Part shown: positions 8,445 to 17,631 of the stretch, in pieces
How the letters are laid out: every line of letters starts with the position of its first letter
How positions within the stretch are numbered: position 1 is the stretch's first letter
DNA from: Kordiimonas marina
GTDB taxonomy: Bacteria; Pseudomonadota; Alphaproteobacteria; Sphingomonadales; Kordiimonadaceae
DNA length: 64,000 nt
Direction of reading: 5' to 3'
NCBI RefSeq assembly: GCF_023006325.1
Contig: NZ_JAINDF010000004.1
Span: 463,242-527,241 of the forward strand
The notes under the pieces: model-generated
Database searches by the model: none
Seen by the model: only the letters and a program-made list of their open reading frames with translations
What the model was told of the DNA's origin: nothing
Position numbers and translations under genes: made by a program

Positions 8445-9500
8445 TTAGTCGATATCCAATTCACCGTCGCCGAGCGGCGCGAAATAATGGTCGATGGTTT
8501 CGTCCGAAACCCGGTCGAGGCCCGCGGGGTTCCACACCGGCTTCATGTCCTTGTCGATCAGGATCGCGCGCACGCCTTCGAAAAAGTCGTGGCCTTCCAT
8601 CACCCGGTTCACCATGCGGTATTCCATGCGCATGTTATCGCGGAAATTTTCCAGCACTTCGCCACGGCGGAGCTGCGCGAAGGTGAGCTTGAGGCTGGTG
8701 GGCGACTTGGTCATCAGCATCTTGAACGTCTGCTGGCACCAGTCGGTTTCATCCAGCTCCAGCATATGCAGGATTTCGTCGACACGGACACCAGCGAAGA
8801 TGCCGTCGATCTCGTCATAATATTCGACGAGCGGCGCGGGGGCCGGGTCGGCATGGAAGCGGCCCAAGAGCTTGCGCACATCGTCATTGCCTTCGATTTC
8901 GGCCGACGCGAGCGCCCCGATCACCTCGTCCACCTGATTGGAGGCGATGACATGGCTGGCAATGCCGAGCGCATAGAGGTCCGGCGCTTTCACCCGCGCG
9001 CCCGTCAGCGCAAGGTACATCCCGGTTTCACCGGGCAGGCGCGGCAGGAACCAGCCGCCGCCGACATCCGGGAACAGACCGAGCCCGGTTTCCGGCATGG
9101 CGAACAGCGTCTTTTCGGTCGCGACCCAGAAATCCCCGGGGATCGACACGCCAACACCGCCGCCCATGGCGATGCCGTCCACCAGGCTGATGTAAGGCTT
9201 GGGGAACTCATCGATGGCGATATTCATGAGATATTCGTCATGGAAGAAGTCGCGCCACTCGCCGGTGCCTTCCTTGTAGGACTTGGCGACCCTGACCACG
9301 TCTCCGCCGGCGCAGAAGGCTTTCTCACCCGCGCCGACCACGACAACCGCCTGCACGGACGGTAATTTGGCCCAGTCGTCCAGCTGGCGCTTGATCGCCA
9401 CGCACATGCCGTGCGTGAGGCTGTTGAGCGCCCCCGGGCGGTTGAGCGTGATCAGGCCGATATTGCCCTTGGTTTCAAACAAAACTTCAGCGTCGGTCAT
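8445..9500 (-). CDS. 3-hydroxyisobutyryl-CoA hydrolase (crotonase family)
   Basis: 351 residues, the length of HIBCH-type hydrolases and longer than simple enoyl-CoA hydratases (about 260). It would release 3-hydroxyisobutyrate from its CoA ester in valine breakdown. Crotonase-fold markers are clear: GEKAFCAGGDV, IAMGGGVGVS and MPETGLGLFPDVGGGW, the last with the Glu and Asp typical of the hydrolase branch. It starts 5 bases after the end of the acyl-CoA dehydrogenase gene, so translation is probably coupled. The mmsB product uses its product. Annotation as a general enoyl-CoA hydratase would be less precise. Confidence 0.92.
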   Translation of the reverse strand: MTDAEVLFETKGNIGLITLNRPGALNSLTHGMCVAIKRQLDDWAKLPSVQAVVVVGAGEKAFCAGGDVVRVAKSYKEGTGEWRDFFHDEYLMNIAIDEFPKPYISLVDGIAMGGGVGVSIPGDFWVATEKTLFAMPETGLGLFPDVGGGWFLPRLPGETGMYLALTGARVKAPDLYALGIASHVIASNQVDEVIGALASAEIEGNDDVRKLLGRFHADPAPAPLVEYYDEIDGIFAGVRVDEILHMLELDETDWCQQTFKMLMTKSPTSLKLTFAQLRRGEVLENFRDNMRMEYRMVNRVMEGHDFFEGVRAILIDKDMKPVWNPAGLDRVSDETIDHYFAPLGDGELDID

Positions 9501-9505
9501 GAAAC

Positions 9506-10645
9506 TCAGTCCTTCAAAAGCGCGCGGGAGATAACCACACGCATGATTTCGTTGGTGCCTTCGAGGATCTGGTGCACCCGAAGGTCACGCAAAATCCGTT
9601 CGATCGGATAATCCTGCAGGTAGCCGTAGCCGCCATGCAGCTGGAGCGCAGCGTTGGCAACATCGAAACAGACGTCGGTGACGAAGCGCTTGGCCATCGC
9701 GGCCGCGGACGCGGCGTCCGGCGCCTTATTGCTGACCTTCTGGGCGGCGGCATAGAGCATCAGCCGCGCGGCCTCGAGGTCGGTCGCCATGTCGGCCAGC
9801 TTGAACTGGGTCGCCTGAAAATCGGCGATGGCCTTGCCGAACTGCTTGCGGTCCTTCACGTAAACCACGGCTTCGTTGAACGCGCGCGTGGCACCGCCGA
9901 GCGAACAGGCCGCGATATTGAGACGGCCGCCATCGAGGCCCTGCATGGCGATCTTGAAGCCCTGGCCTTCCTCACCCACCAGGTTGGCGGCGGGAATGCG
10001 GCAGTCATCGAACATCACGGCGGCGGTGGGTTGGCTGTGCCAGCCCATTTTCTTTTCCTGCGCGCCGAAAGAAAGCCCCGGCGTACCCTTCTCAACGATG
10101 AAGCAGCTGATGCCCTTGGCACCACTGTCGCCCGTGCGCGCCATCACAACATAAATGTCGCTGGTGCCACCGCCGGAGATAAACGCCTTGGAGCCGTTGA
10201 GCACATACTCATCACCGTCCTTGACCGCGCGGGTCTTGAGCCCTGCGGCATCCGAGCCTGCGCCCGGTTCGGTCAAACAGTAGCTGGCCATCTTCTCAAA
10301 GGTCGCCAGATCCCCCACAAAACGCTCACGCTGGTCTTCGTTGCCGAAGCAATCGATCATCCAGGTCGCCATATTATGGATGGAGATCATCGCCGCGGTC
10401 GACGGGCAGCCCTGGGAAAGCTGTTCGAAAATCAGCACGCTTTCCACCCGGCTCAGGCCGCAGCCGCCGCCTTCTTCGCTGACGTAGATGCTGCCGAAGC
10501 CGAGCTCACCGGCGGACTTGGCGACATCGGCCGGCCAGATCTTCTTCTCATCCCACTCGGCTGCATGGGGCGTGATGCAGTCGGCGGTGAAGTTGCGGGC
10601 CATTTCCTGAATGGCGCGCTGGTCCTCATTCAACTGGTAATCCAA
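9506..10645 (-). CDS. Acyl-CoA dehydrogenase, probably isobutyryl-CoA dehydrogenase
   Basis: 379 residues, standard for a soluble FAD acyl-CoA dehydrogenase. Family blocks are visible: [14 protein letters not shown] for FAD binding, [30 protein letters not shown] and [10 protein letters not shown], where the Glu of EGTNE is the catalytic base position of this subfamily. It removes two hydrogens from a short branched acyl-CoA and passes them to electron-transferring flavoprotein. Neighbours (3-hydroxyisobutyryl-CoA hydrolase 5 bases downstream, then mmsB; mmsA upstream) point to isobutyryl-CoA from valine. Substrate choice among short branched acyl-CoAs is inferred from context. Confidence 0.9.
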   Translation of the reverse strand: MDYQLNEDQRAIQEMARNFTADCITPHAAEWDEKKIWPADVAKSAGELGFGSIYVSEEGGGCGLSRVESVLIFEQLSQGCPSTAAMISIHNMATWMIDCFGNEDQRERFVGDLATFEKMASYCLTEPGAGSDAAGLKTRAVKDGDEYVLNGSKAFISGGGTSDIYVVMARTGDSGAKGISCFIVEKGTPGLSFGAQEKKMGWHSQPTAAVMFDDCRIPAANLVGEEGQGFKIAMQGLDGGRLNIAACSLGGATRAFNEAVVYVKDRKQFGKAIADFQATQFKLADMATDLEAARLMLYAAAQKVSNKAPDAASAAAMAKRFVTDVCFDVANAALQLHGGYGYLQDYPIERILRDLRVHQILEGTNEIMRVVISRALLKD

Positions 10646-10685
10646 ACTCAGTCCCTCTTCTTGCTTTTATAGCTTCTTGTTTGTC

Positions 10686-12608
10686 TCACTGCGCCTTCAG
10701 CTGCTTCTCAAGGAAAGCGGCCAGACGCCGGTAAAAAGTAATACGGTTATTCATCTTGCGGATGCCGTGACCTTCGTCAGGGAAGCGGAGATATTCGACC
10801 GGCACGCCCTTGGCCCTGAGCGCCATGACCATGCGGTCGGATTCGGTGACCGGGTCCCGCGGGTCGTTGGCGCCATGCTCATAGAACATGGGCGCGGTGA
10901 TTTGCGAGACCGTGTTGATCGGCGAATTCTTGGCGTAGAATTCCTGCCAGCGCTTCTCACTGATGTCGCCATATTCGATGCGGTCACTGGCCTTCAGGAA
11001 CGGTGAGGCCTCGGAAAGTGCGCGCACCCAGTCGGACACGCCGACGAACGAGGCCCCGGCCTTGAAGACACCGGGGTATGCGCCCATCACGGCGTTGACC
11101 ATATAGCCGCCGTAGGAGCCCCCCATCACCGCCGCGCGGGAGGCATCCACCCGGCCGTCCTTCTTCATCCAGGCAACCGCATCGACAAGGTCACGCACGC
11201 TATCGAGCCGTTTTTCCTGGTTATCCAGCCGGGCGTAGGTCTTGCCGTAGCCGGTGGAGCCACGGACGTTGATATCGAGGACAGCGATGCCCTTGCCAAC
11301 GAGATACTGGGTCACCGGCTGCCAGCTCGGCCTTGCCTGTGAGGTCGGCCCGCCATGGACGTCCACGACAACGGGCGGCATGGTCACCCCGACCGGCACG
11401 TAAAGAAGGCCATGGACGGTCACGCCGTCCCGTGCCTTGAAGCTCACCGGTTCCGGCCGCACCATGCGGTTGGTCTCAAGCCCCGCCATGTTGGGTTTCA
11501 GCGTGTGATAGAGCTCGCCTTCGGAAACCTTGAGGAAGTAAACATCGCCTGCCGTTTGTGGGCCATTGATCCGAATGGACATGCGGGATTCCGGTATCCC
11601 CACCCAACTCATCTGCATCAGGCCGTCCGGCAGGTACGGCAAGCTGGCGGGGCGGTGCAGCATATAGTCATACATGTGCAGCTTGTCATAGCCGCCTTCG
11701 TTGGTGGTCCAGACAAGATAGCGGCCACCGGCGCACATAAGCACGTTGGCGGCGTCATAGTCGCTCTCCGAGATGGTCTTCACCTCGCCCGTGGTCATAT
11801 CATAGACGGCGACGGCCTTATGCTCACGGCCCTCATTGGTGGCGAAATAGAAGCGCTTGCCGCTCCAGTGCCAGGTGAAGTCGGTATAGGACGCGGCCAC
11901 CTTGGGTTTGAACACCGTCTCCAGCGCACCAGTTTTAACATTGAGGAAATAGACGTTGTTGGCGTCTTCGCCACGCACTTCGCTGACGATAACGGTGTCG
12001 CCGCCCGGCTGCCACGAAACCGGGAAGAAACCGAACGTACCCTTATAGACAATATGGTTTTTGCCCGTGGCGGTATCAGCGACATAGATATCGAAATCGC
12101 GGCCGTTACGTTCGGTCGAGGCATAGACGAACTGCGTGCCGTCGGATGAGAAAGCACCGAAGCGGCGGAAGGCGCCTGTGTGCGGCAGCACCACGCGTTC
12201 CTGGGTGCCGTTCGAGCTGATCATATAAAAGGCTTCGCGCTCGTCGCCGTCCTTGTCGGCGCCATAGAGGATATGCTTGCCTTCCGGGTCCCAGGCATAG
12301 AAGGTGACGCCGCCACCGAAGGTAAGCTGTTTCGGCTGCCCGCCTTCCGGGTTCACCACCCAGATTTGCGGCACGCCGGTTTCCCGGCTCAGATAGGCCA
12401 TCAGGCTGCCGTCTTTGTTGAGATGGACATCAGATGCCCCCCGCGCCATCAGGAAACGGGTGACATCCGCCGGATACTTACCGGCGAGACCCACGGAAAC
12501 GGGCGCCGCGGCCGGAATATCCGCCGGGTTGTTCCAGGCTTTCTTGTCATCAGCGTGCGCGACGGTCGCGCCCAGGGCAATCAATCCTGCCGTTATCCAG
12601 AGTTTCAT
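10686..12608 (-). CDS. Secreted S9-family prolyl oligopeptidase-type peptidase
   Basis: 640 residues. A signal peptide covers about residues 1-19, ending in VAHA, so the enzyme is periplasmic. Residues about 60-370 form a beta-propeller of repeated strands; the alpha/beta hydrolase domain follows. The catalytic triad can be placed: Ser498 in GGSYGGY, Asp582 in HGANDPRD and His614 in DEGHGI. Such enzymes cut small peptides, often after proline or as dipeptidyl peptidases; the exact specificity is not readable. It lies between the M16 protease and the acyl-CoA dehydrogenase genes on one strand, 40 bases before the latter with no terminator seen, so read-through into the valine genes is possible. 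Confidence 0.92.
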   Translation of the reverse strand: MKLWITAGLIALGATVAHADDKKAWNNPADIPAAAPVSVGLAGKYPADVTRFLMARGASDVHLNKDGSLMAYLSRETGVPQIWVVNPEGGQPKQLTFGGGVTFYAWDPEGKHILYGADKDGDEREAFYMISSNGTQERVVLPHTGAFRRFGAFSSDGTQFVYASTERNGRDFDIYVADTATGKNHIVYKGTFGFFPVSWQPGGDTVIVSEVRGEDANNVYFLNVKTGALETVFKPKVAASYTDFTWHWSGKRFYFATNEGREHKAVAVYDMTTGEVKTISESDYDAANVLMCAGGRYLVWTTNEGGYDKLHMYDYMLHRPASLPYLPDGLMQMSWVGIPESRMSIRINGPQTAGDVYFLKVSEGELYHTLKPNMAGLETNRMVRPEPVSFKARDGVTVHGLLYVPVGVTMPPVVVDVHGGPTSQARPSWQPVTQYLVGKGIAVLDINVRGSTGYGKTYARLDNQEKRLDSVRDLVDAVAWMKKDGRVDASRAAVMGGSYGGYMVNAVMGAYPGVFKAGASFVGVSDWVRALSEASPFLKASDRIEYGDISEKRWQEFYAKNSPINTVSQITAPMFYEHGANDPRDPVTESDRMVMALRAKGVPVEYLRFPDEGHGIRKMNNRITFYRRLAAFLEKQLKAQ

Positions 12609-12650
12609 CGTCGGTCCTTTCCCAAAAGGGTGTTCAAGTGGGCCTTATCT

Positions 12651-12682
12651 TAAAAGCGGACGGGACGCATGGCCCCGCCCGC
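12651..12682 (-). terminator. Intrinsic terminator after the M16 protease gene
   Basis: On the minus strand a 9-base GC stem (12674-12682 with 12656-12664, one G-T wobble) is followed at once by TTTTA. It lies 12 bases beyond the M16 stop codon, so it should separate that gene from the S9 peptidase gene downstream. Confidence 0.65.
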
Positions 12683-12693
12683 ATGTTTTTAGC

Positions 12694-15519
12694 TTACTTG
12701 TCCAGGCGGTTGCCGTCCTTGTCCCACACCTCGACATCACCGATGCCCAGCTTGCGGATGCCGGCCTCGATCTTGGTGCGGTCCCCGACCACCAGCCAAG
12801 TCAGCTGACCCGGATGCATGTCAGCCTTCGCCGCGGCCTGAACCTTGGCCAGATCGAGCGCATCATAGCGCGCCTTCAGCGTGGTGACATAGTCGAGCGG
12901 ACGTCCGAACCGACTGTTGGTGACCATGCTCTGCATCACCGCAGCCCCGGTTTCGAATTCACCAGGAAGGCTGTTGACCTTTTTCTGGATGATCTTCTCA
13001 AGCTCCGCCTCGGTGGCCGGATGCTTGCCAAGATAGCCGGTGAATTCCTTCTCCAGCTCCTCGATGGAATCGACCGTCTTGTCGGTCTGAACCGGCGCAT
13101 AAACAAGCCACATACGTTGACCGCGGGCATTGGTCGTGAAGGTGTAAGCCCCATAAGCCCAGTGCTTGTCCTCGCGCAGGTTCATGTTGACGCGCGAGGT
13201 GAACTCACCGCCCAGAATGTCGTTTGCGGTTTCCTCGGCCAGATAGTCCTTGGCGCCTGACGGCGGGAACAGGTGGCCGGCGAGGATCAGCGACTGGGGC
13301 GAACCCGGCTTGTCCATGATGATCACCCGGGCATGCTTCGGCAGAGCCACCGTGGCGATATTCTTGGTCGGGATCGGTGTGGCAGGTGCCTGCCAGTCCC
13401 CGAAGGCTTTTTCAAGTGCGGGCACGGCTTCATCCAGCGTGATATCACCCACCATAAAGATGGTGGCGTTATCCGGCCTGATCCAGTCGGTCTGGAACTG
13501 GACGAGGTCATTACGCGTCAGCCCCTTGATCGAGTCCTCAGTCCCCGAGCCGGTAAGCGGTATGCCGTAGGCATGCCCCTTACCGTAAAGAAGCGGCGGC
13601 AGGGTCCTGAGCGCCAAACGAACCGGACGTGCCTTTTCAGACTGGATAGTGGCGAGCCAGCGCGAGCGCAGCCGGTCGAGCTCATCCTGCTTGAAGGCCG
13701 GGTTGCGGACAATATCCGCCGTCAGCGCCAGCGATTTCGCCAGGTTGGGCTTCAGCGTGCTCATAAAGACCTGGCTCATATCCACATCGGAGTCTGTGCC
13801 GATATTGGCGCCCAGGCGTTCCTCTTCAGCCGCAATCTCGAGCGAGGAGCGGGTCTTGGTGCCTTCATCCAGCATGGAAAGCGCGAACTTCGCGGTCCCG
13901 AGCGGACGCCCGGCATCCGCCGCATAGCCCGCATTGAACTGCATCACCATACCCACGACCGGCACGGTCGGCCGGTCGACGACAACCACTTTCATGCCGT
14001 TTTTGAGCGTGGCTTCCTTGATCGCCGGGAACTTGAGCGACGGCATGTCGCCCACCGCAGGAACCCCCTTGGTGCGGTCCACGTCGGACGCGGTGGTTTT
14101 GTATTTGGGTTCCGGCCGAACCGTGAGCTGGTAATAGCCCTTGCCGAGCCACTTTTTGGTGACCTCGGTCACATCCTGAACGGACGCCCGGTTCATCTTA
14201 TCGAGCATTTTCTCGAAGAAGGCTGGATCACCAGCATAAAGCTCGCCCCGGGCAAGCGCCGTGGCCTTGCCGCCGAAGCCGCCGATTTGCTCAAGCCCGC
14301 GAATATTGTTCGACAGGATCTTGGTCTTGGACCTCAGGAGCTCATCCGCGGTCGGGCCCTTGGCCAGATACTCCTTCATCACGTCGTTGATGAGTTGATT
14401 GGCCTTGGCTTCATCCGCGCCCGGCTTCAGCTGCACCGTGATATCGAAGATATTTGCCAGCTCAAACGGCTGGTCATCCGCCGAAACGCTGACCGCAAGC
14501 TGGTTCTTGTAAACAAGCGCCTGGTAGAGACGGCTGTTCTTGCCATTTGCCAGGATGTCGGCAGACAGGTTCAGGTAAGCATTATCGAGGTTGCTGTTGC
14601 TGGCCACAGCCCAGCTGCGCGAAATGCGGACCTGGGGCGCTGCCTGATCGACATAGCTTTCAGTAACGTTGGTCTCCTTGACCGGCACCCATTCCTTCAG
14701 GTGCTTGACCGGCGGGCCCGCCGGAATGTCACCGAAATATTTGGTGACCATCGCTTTGGCCTTGTCGGGCGTAATGTCGCCCGCGAGCACCAGCACGGTG
14801 TTGGCGGCGCCATAATATTGCTTGAACCAGCCCTTCACGTCGTCGAGTGATGCGGCATTCAGGTCCTTCATCGAGCCGATGGTCGAATGCCGGTACGGGT
14901 GGCCGACCGGGAACAGGCCCTTGAGCTGGTGCTCTTCCATGGTGCCGTAAGGTTGGTTTTCGCCCTGGCGTTTTTCGTTCTGGACCACGCCGCGCTGTTC
15001 ATCCAGCACCTTTTTGTCGATAGCGCCCAGAAGGTGGCCCATGCGGTCCGATTCCATCCACAGCGCCATATCGAGCGCCGGGGTCGGGACATTTTCAAAA
15101 TAGTTGGTGCGGTCGAACCAGGTGGTGCCGTTCATGTTGGTGGCACCCGCCGCTTCGAACGGCTTGAAATATTCGCCCTTATGGTGTTCCGACCCGTTGA
15201 ACATCAGGTGTTCGAACAGGTGGGCAAAGCCGGTCTTGCCTTCAGGCTCATCCTTCGAGCCGACATGGTACCAGACACCAACCGCGACGATCGGGGCCTT
15301 ATGGTCCTCATGCACGACGACACGCAGGCCATTGGGAAGGGTAAATTTCGTATAGGGAACATCAAATTTTAGGTCGAGGGCCGGCTTTTCTGCCGCTGCC
15401 ACAGTCGCCGCATTTTGCGCCGCCGTATCTTTCCCCGCCTGAGTTTTACCGTCCGACGGATTGCAAGCCACCAAGGCCACCGACGCGACAGCACTTAAAA
15501 GAATCAGCTTCATCTTCAT
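12694..15519 (-). CDS. M16-family zinc protease, lipoprotein
   Basis: 941 residues from the ATG at 15519, which has GGGAAG at good spacing; ATGs at 15528 or 15513 and a longer frame to 15564 are alternatives. The N-terminus is a lipoprotein signal ending in LVAC with Cys19, so the mature protein is probably anchored to a membrane facing the periplasm. The inverted zinc motif HLFEH (His100, Glu103, His104) marks the active M16 half; a second M16 half (about 500-941) lacks it, as usual for pitrilysin-like two-half proteins. Substrates would be peptides taken into its clam-shell cavity. Same strand as the S9 peptidase downstream, which may share in peptide use. Confidence 0.92.
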   Translation of the reverse strand: MKMKLILLSAVASVALVACNPSDGKTQAGKDTAAQNAATVAAAEKPALDLKFDVPYTKFTLPNGLRVVVHEDHKAPIVAVGVWYHVGSKDEPEGKTGFAHLFEHLMFNGSEHHKGEYFKPFEAAGATNMNGTTWFDRTNYFENVPTPALDMALWMESDRMGHLLGAIDKKVLDEQRGVVQNEKRQGENQPYGTMEEHQLKGLFPVGHPYRHSTIGSMKDLNAASLDDVKGWFKQYYGAANTVLVLAGDITPDKAKAMVTKYFGDIPAGPPVKHLKEWVPVKETNVTESYVDQAAPQVRISRSWAVASNSNLDNAYLNLSADILANGKNSRLYQALVYKNQLAVSVSADDQPFELANIFDITVQLKPGADEAKANQLINDVMKEYLAKGPTADELLRSKTKILSNNIRGLEQIGGFGGKATALARGELYAGDPAFFEKMLDKMNRASVQDVTEVTKKWLGKGYYQLTVRPEPKYKTTASDVDRTKGVPAVGDMPSLKFPAIKEATLKNGMKVVVVDRPTVPVVGMVMQFNAGYAADAGRPLGTAKFALSMLDEGTKTRSSLEIAAEEERLGANIGTDSDVDMSQVFMSTLKPNLAKSLALTADIVRNPAFKQDELDRLRSRWLATIQSEKARPVRLALRTLPPLLYGKGHAYGIPLTGSGTEDSIKGLTRNDLVQFQTDWIRPDNATIFMVGDITLDEAVPALEKAFGDWQAPATPIPTKNIATVALPKHARVIIMDKPGSPQSLILAGHLFPPSGAKDYLAEETANDILGGEFTSRVNMNLREDKHWAYGAYTFTTNARGQRMWLVYAPVQTDKTVDSIEELEKEFTGYLGKHPATEAELEKIIQKKVNSLPGEFETGAAVMQSMVTNSRFGRPLDYVTTLKARYDALDLAKVQAAAKADMHPGQLTWLVVGDRTKIEAGIRKLGIGDVEVWDKDGNRLDK

Positions 15520-15633
15520 GAGAATCATCTTCCCGCTGTATAGGTTCGAGGGATGCGTGCGCATCCTCCCCGTCAGGTCATGAAGGCATTGATATACTTA
15601 GAACTTTTATTGTTGCTCCCCCACAACCGGTGA

Positions 15634-15659
15634 GCCCGGAAGACAAGCATCTTCCGGGC
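15634..15659 (-). terminator. Hairpin downstream of mmsA
   Basis: A perfect 10-base stem (15634-15643 with 15650-15659) and 6-base loop just beyond the mmsA stop. There is no adjacent T-run, so termination strength is uncertain; it may instead protect the 3' end of the mRNA. Confidence 0.45.
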
Positions 15660-15668
15660 CCGGGTAAT

Positions 15669-17174
15669 TTAGCCGTTGAGCGTCGGAATGACAAATTCCG
15701 CGCCGGAGCGGATGCCCGTCGGCCAGCGGCTGGTGACCGTCTTGGTCTTGGTGTAGAAGCGCACACCTTCCATGCCGTGCTGGTTGATGTCACCGAAGGC
15801 GGAATTTTTCCAGCCGCCGAAGGTGTGGAACGCGAGCGGAACCGGGATCGGCACGTTCACGCCGACCATGCCGACCTCGACACGGTTGACATATTCGCGC
15901 GCGGTGTCGCCATCGCGGGTGAAGATGGAGGTACCGTTGCCGAACTCATGGATCGACGGCAGGGTGGCAGCTTCATCGAAGGTCTCAGCGCGGACGACCT
16001 GAAGCGTCGGGCCGAAGATTTCTTCCTTGTAGGTGCGCATGTCGGCCGTGACATTGTCGAACAGCGAGCCACCGAGGTAGTAGCCGTTTTCATAGCCCTG
16101 CATGTTGTATTTGAAGTCGCGGCCATCGACGACGACCTTGGCGCCTTCCTGCTCGGCCAGGTCCAGGTAGCCACGGACCTTCTTGAGGTGGTCTGCGGTT
16201 ACGAGCGCGCCCATTTCGGCGTTCGGGTCCATGGCGTGGCCGACCTTCAGCGCTTCAACGCGCGGCTTCAGCATTTCGACCATCTTGTCGGCAACTGCCT
16301 TGCCGACCGGCACGGCAACCGAGATCGCCATGCAGCGTTCCCCGGCCGAGCCGTAAGCCGCGCCCATCAGCGCATCGGCGACCTGGTCGAGGTCGGCGTC
16401 CGGCATGATGATCATGTGGTTCTTGGCGCCGCCCATGGCCTGGCAGCGTTTGCCGTGCGCGGTGGCGGTGGCATAGACATACTGGGCGATCGGGGTGGAA
16501 CCGACGAAGGACACAGCCTTGACGCGCGGGTCGGTACAAACCGTGTCCACGGCTTCCTTGTCACCGCAAACCACGTTGAACACACCGTCCGGCAGACCGG
16601 CTTCTTTCCAGCACTCAGCCAGCATCAGCGGTACCGACGGGTCTTTCTCACTGGGCTTCAGCACATAGGTGTTGCCGCAGGCGATGGCCACGCAGCTCAT
16701 CCACAGCGGGATCATGGCCGGGAAGTTGAACGGCGTGATACCGGCAACAACGCCGAGCGGCTTGCGCATCGAATACATGTCGATGCCGGTGGAGACGTTA
16801 TCGGAGAACTCACCCTTGATCAGGTGCGGGATGCCCTGCGCGAATTCAGCGATCTCGAGACCGCGCTGCACGTCGCCCTGCGAGTCCGAGAAGACCTTGC
16901 CGTGCTCAGCCGACAGGGCTTCTGCCAGACGGTCCTTTTCGCGGTACAGCACCTGCACCAGGTTCTGCAGCACGCGGGCGCGCTTGACGACCGAAGTGCC
17001 GGCCCATTCCGGGAAAGCGGCTTCAGCGGTGGCGATAGCGGCTTCGACTTCCGCCTTGCTGGCAAGCGCGACCTTGCCCGCCTGCTCACCGGTCGACGGG
17101 TTATAGATCGGGCCGAAGCGGCCGGAAGTGCCTTCGACGGTTTTGCCGCCGATGAAATGATGACGTTCGTACAT
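15669..17174 (-). CDS. mmsA: Methylmalonate-semialdehyde dehydrogenase MmsA
   Basis: 501 residues from the ATG at 17174, which has GGAGG eight bases upstream; upstream in-frame codons are not protein-like. A CoA-acylating aldehyde dehydrogenase that turns methylmalonate semialdehyde into propionyl-CoA in valine breakdown. Visible signatures: ITPFNFPAM with Asn150, the subfamily QAMGGAKNH in which the usual aldehyde dehydrogenase Glu is absent, and the catalytic Cys281 in GSAGERCMAIS. Length is standard. The other valine genes lie downstream on the same strand but behind two peptidase genes, so mmsA probably has its own promoter in the preceding 450-base gap. Confidence 0.95.
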   Translation of the reverse strand: MYERHHFIGGKTVEGTSGRFGPIYNPSTGEQAGKVALASKAEVEAAIATAEAAFPEWAGTSVVKRARVLQNLVQVLYREKDRLAEALSAEHGKVFSDSQGDVQRGLEIAEFAQGIPHLIKGEFSDNVSTGIDMYSMRKPLGVVAGITPFNFPAMIPLWMSCVAIACGNTYVLKPSEKDPSVPLMLAECWKEAGLPDGVFNVVCGDKEAVDTVCTDPRVKAVSFVGSTPIAQYVYATATAHGKRCQAMGGAKNHMIIMPDADLDQVADALMGAAYGSAGERCMAISVAVPVGKAVADKMVEMLKPRVEALKVGHAMDPNAEMGALVTADHLKKVRGYLDLAEQEGAKVVVDGRDFKYNMQGYENGYYLGGSLFDNVTADMRTYKEEIFGPTLQVVRAETFDEAATLPSIHEFGNGTSIFTRDGDTAREYVNRVEVGMVGVNVPIPVPLAFHTFGGWKNSAFGDINQHGMEGVRFYTKTKTVTSRWPTGIRSGAEFVIPTLNG

Positions 17175-17300
17175 GAGTAGACCTCCAAATGAATTACGCG
17201 GCGGGCGTCCCTCACCGGGATACCCGACATCAATTCCGATGCCGCGGCCGGGCACTCAGTCCCGCAGACCGCCGCTGATCCTTCCCCAAAATCGAGCGCA

Positions 17301-17365
17301 GCATACGTTATGCGATATTGCAGGTCACCAAGAAGTTTTGCATTGGTCTTTGTGCGAATATGCAC
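17301..17365. promoter_or_regulatory. Cluster of inverted repeats, candidate operator for mmsA
   Basis: Three dyads in 65 bases: GCATA-CGT-TATGC (17301-17313), TGC-GATATT-GCA (17311-17322) and GTGC-GAATAT-GCAC (17352-17365). The last two share the pattern TGC-N6-GCA and lie 41 bases apart, four helical turns. They are 130-190 bases upstream of mmsA. A dimeric regulator such as the nearby LysR protein could bind, but this is inference. Confidence 0.45.
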
Positions 17366-17539
17366 GAATTTCCAGCGTCCCGCCACGCGGCCTCATTAAA
17401 CAGCCTGGACGGGAAGCCCACTTGCCGGTCCGGGGCGGACCATACCACGCATCCGCCTGTATATTTACACCCGCAGGATGAAGACCGAAAGCCCCCTGCG
17501 CATAAGGCGCCCAAGACTTTTACTTTAGTTTATAAGACC

Positions 17540-17568
17540 TTGCCTTTAGTTTTATACGGCCGCACAAT
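17540..17568 (+). promoter_or_regulatory. Sigma-70 type promoter of first DUF547 gene
   Basis: -35 TTGCCT (17540-17545), 17-base spacer, -10 CACAAT (17563-17568). The same two hexamers with the same spacer occur before the second DUF547 gene at 19850-19878, within otherwise diverged DNA, which supports both as real. The 64-base leader ends with GGGGGAG before the start codon. Confidence 0.65.
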
Positions 17569-17631
17569 CCCCGATCAGACCACGGAAGTTAAGAGTATGG
17601 GGAAAATAGAGAGCTCTCAGGGGGAGCCATC

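Larger units (their letters stand above)
17175..17631. promoter_or_regulatory. Divergent control region of mmsA and the first DUF547 gene
   Basis: 457 bases without a credible gene; small open frames here lack ribosome sites and family-like sequence. It contains the mmsA ribosome site GGAGG, three short inverted repeats (17301-17365, listed separately) and a sigma-70 type promoter for the DUF547 gene (17540-17568). The remainder shows no further structure. Confidence 0.6.
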
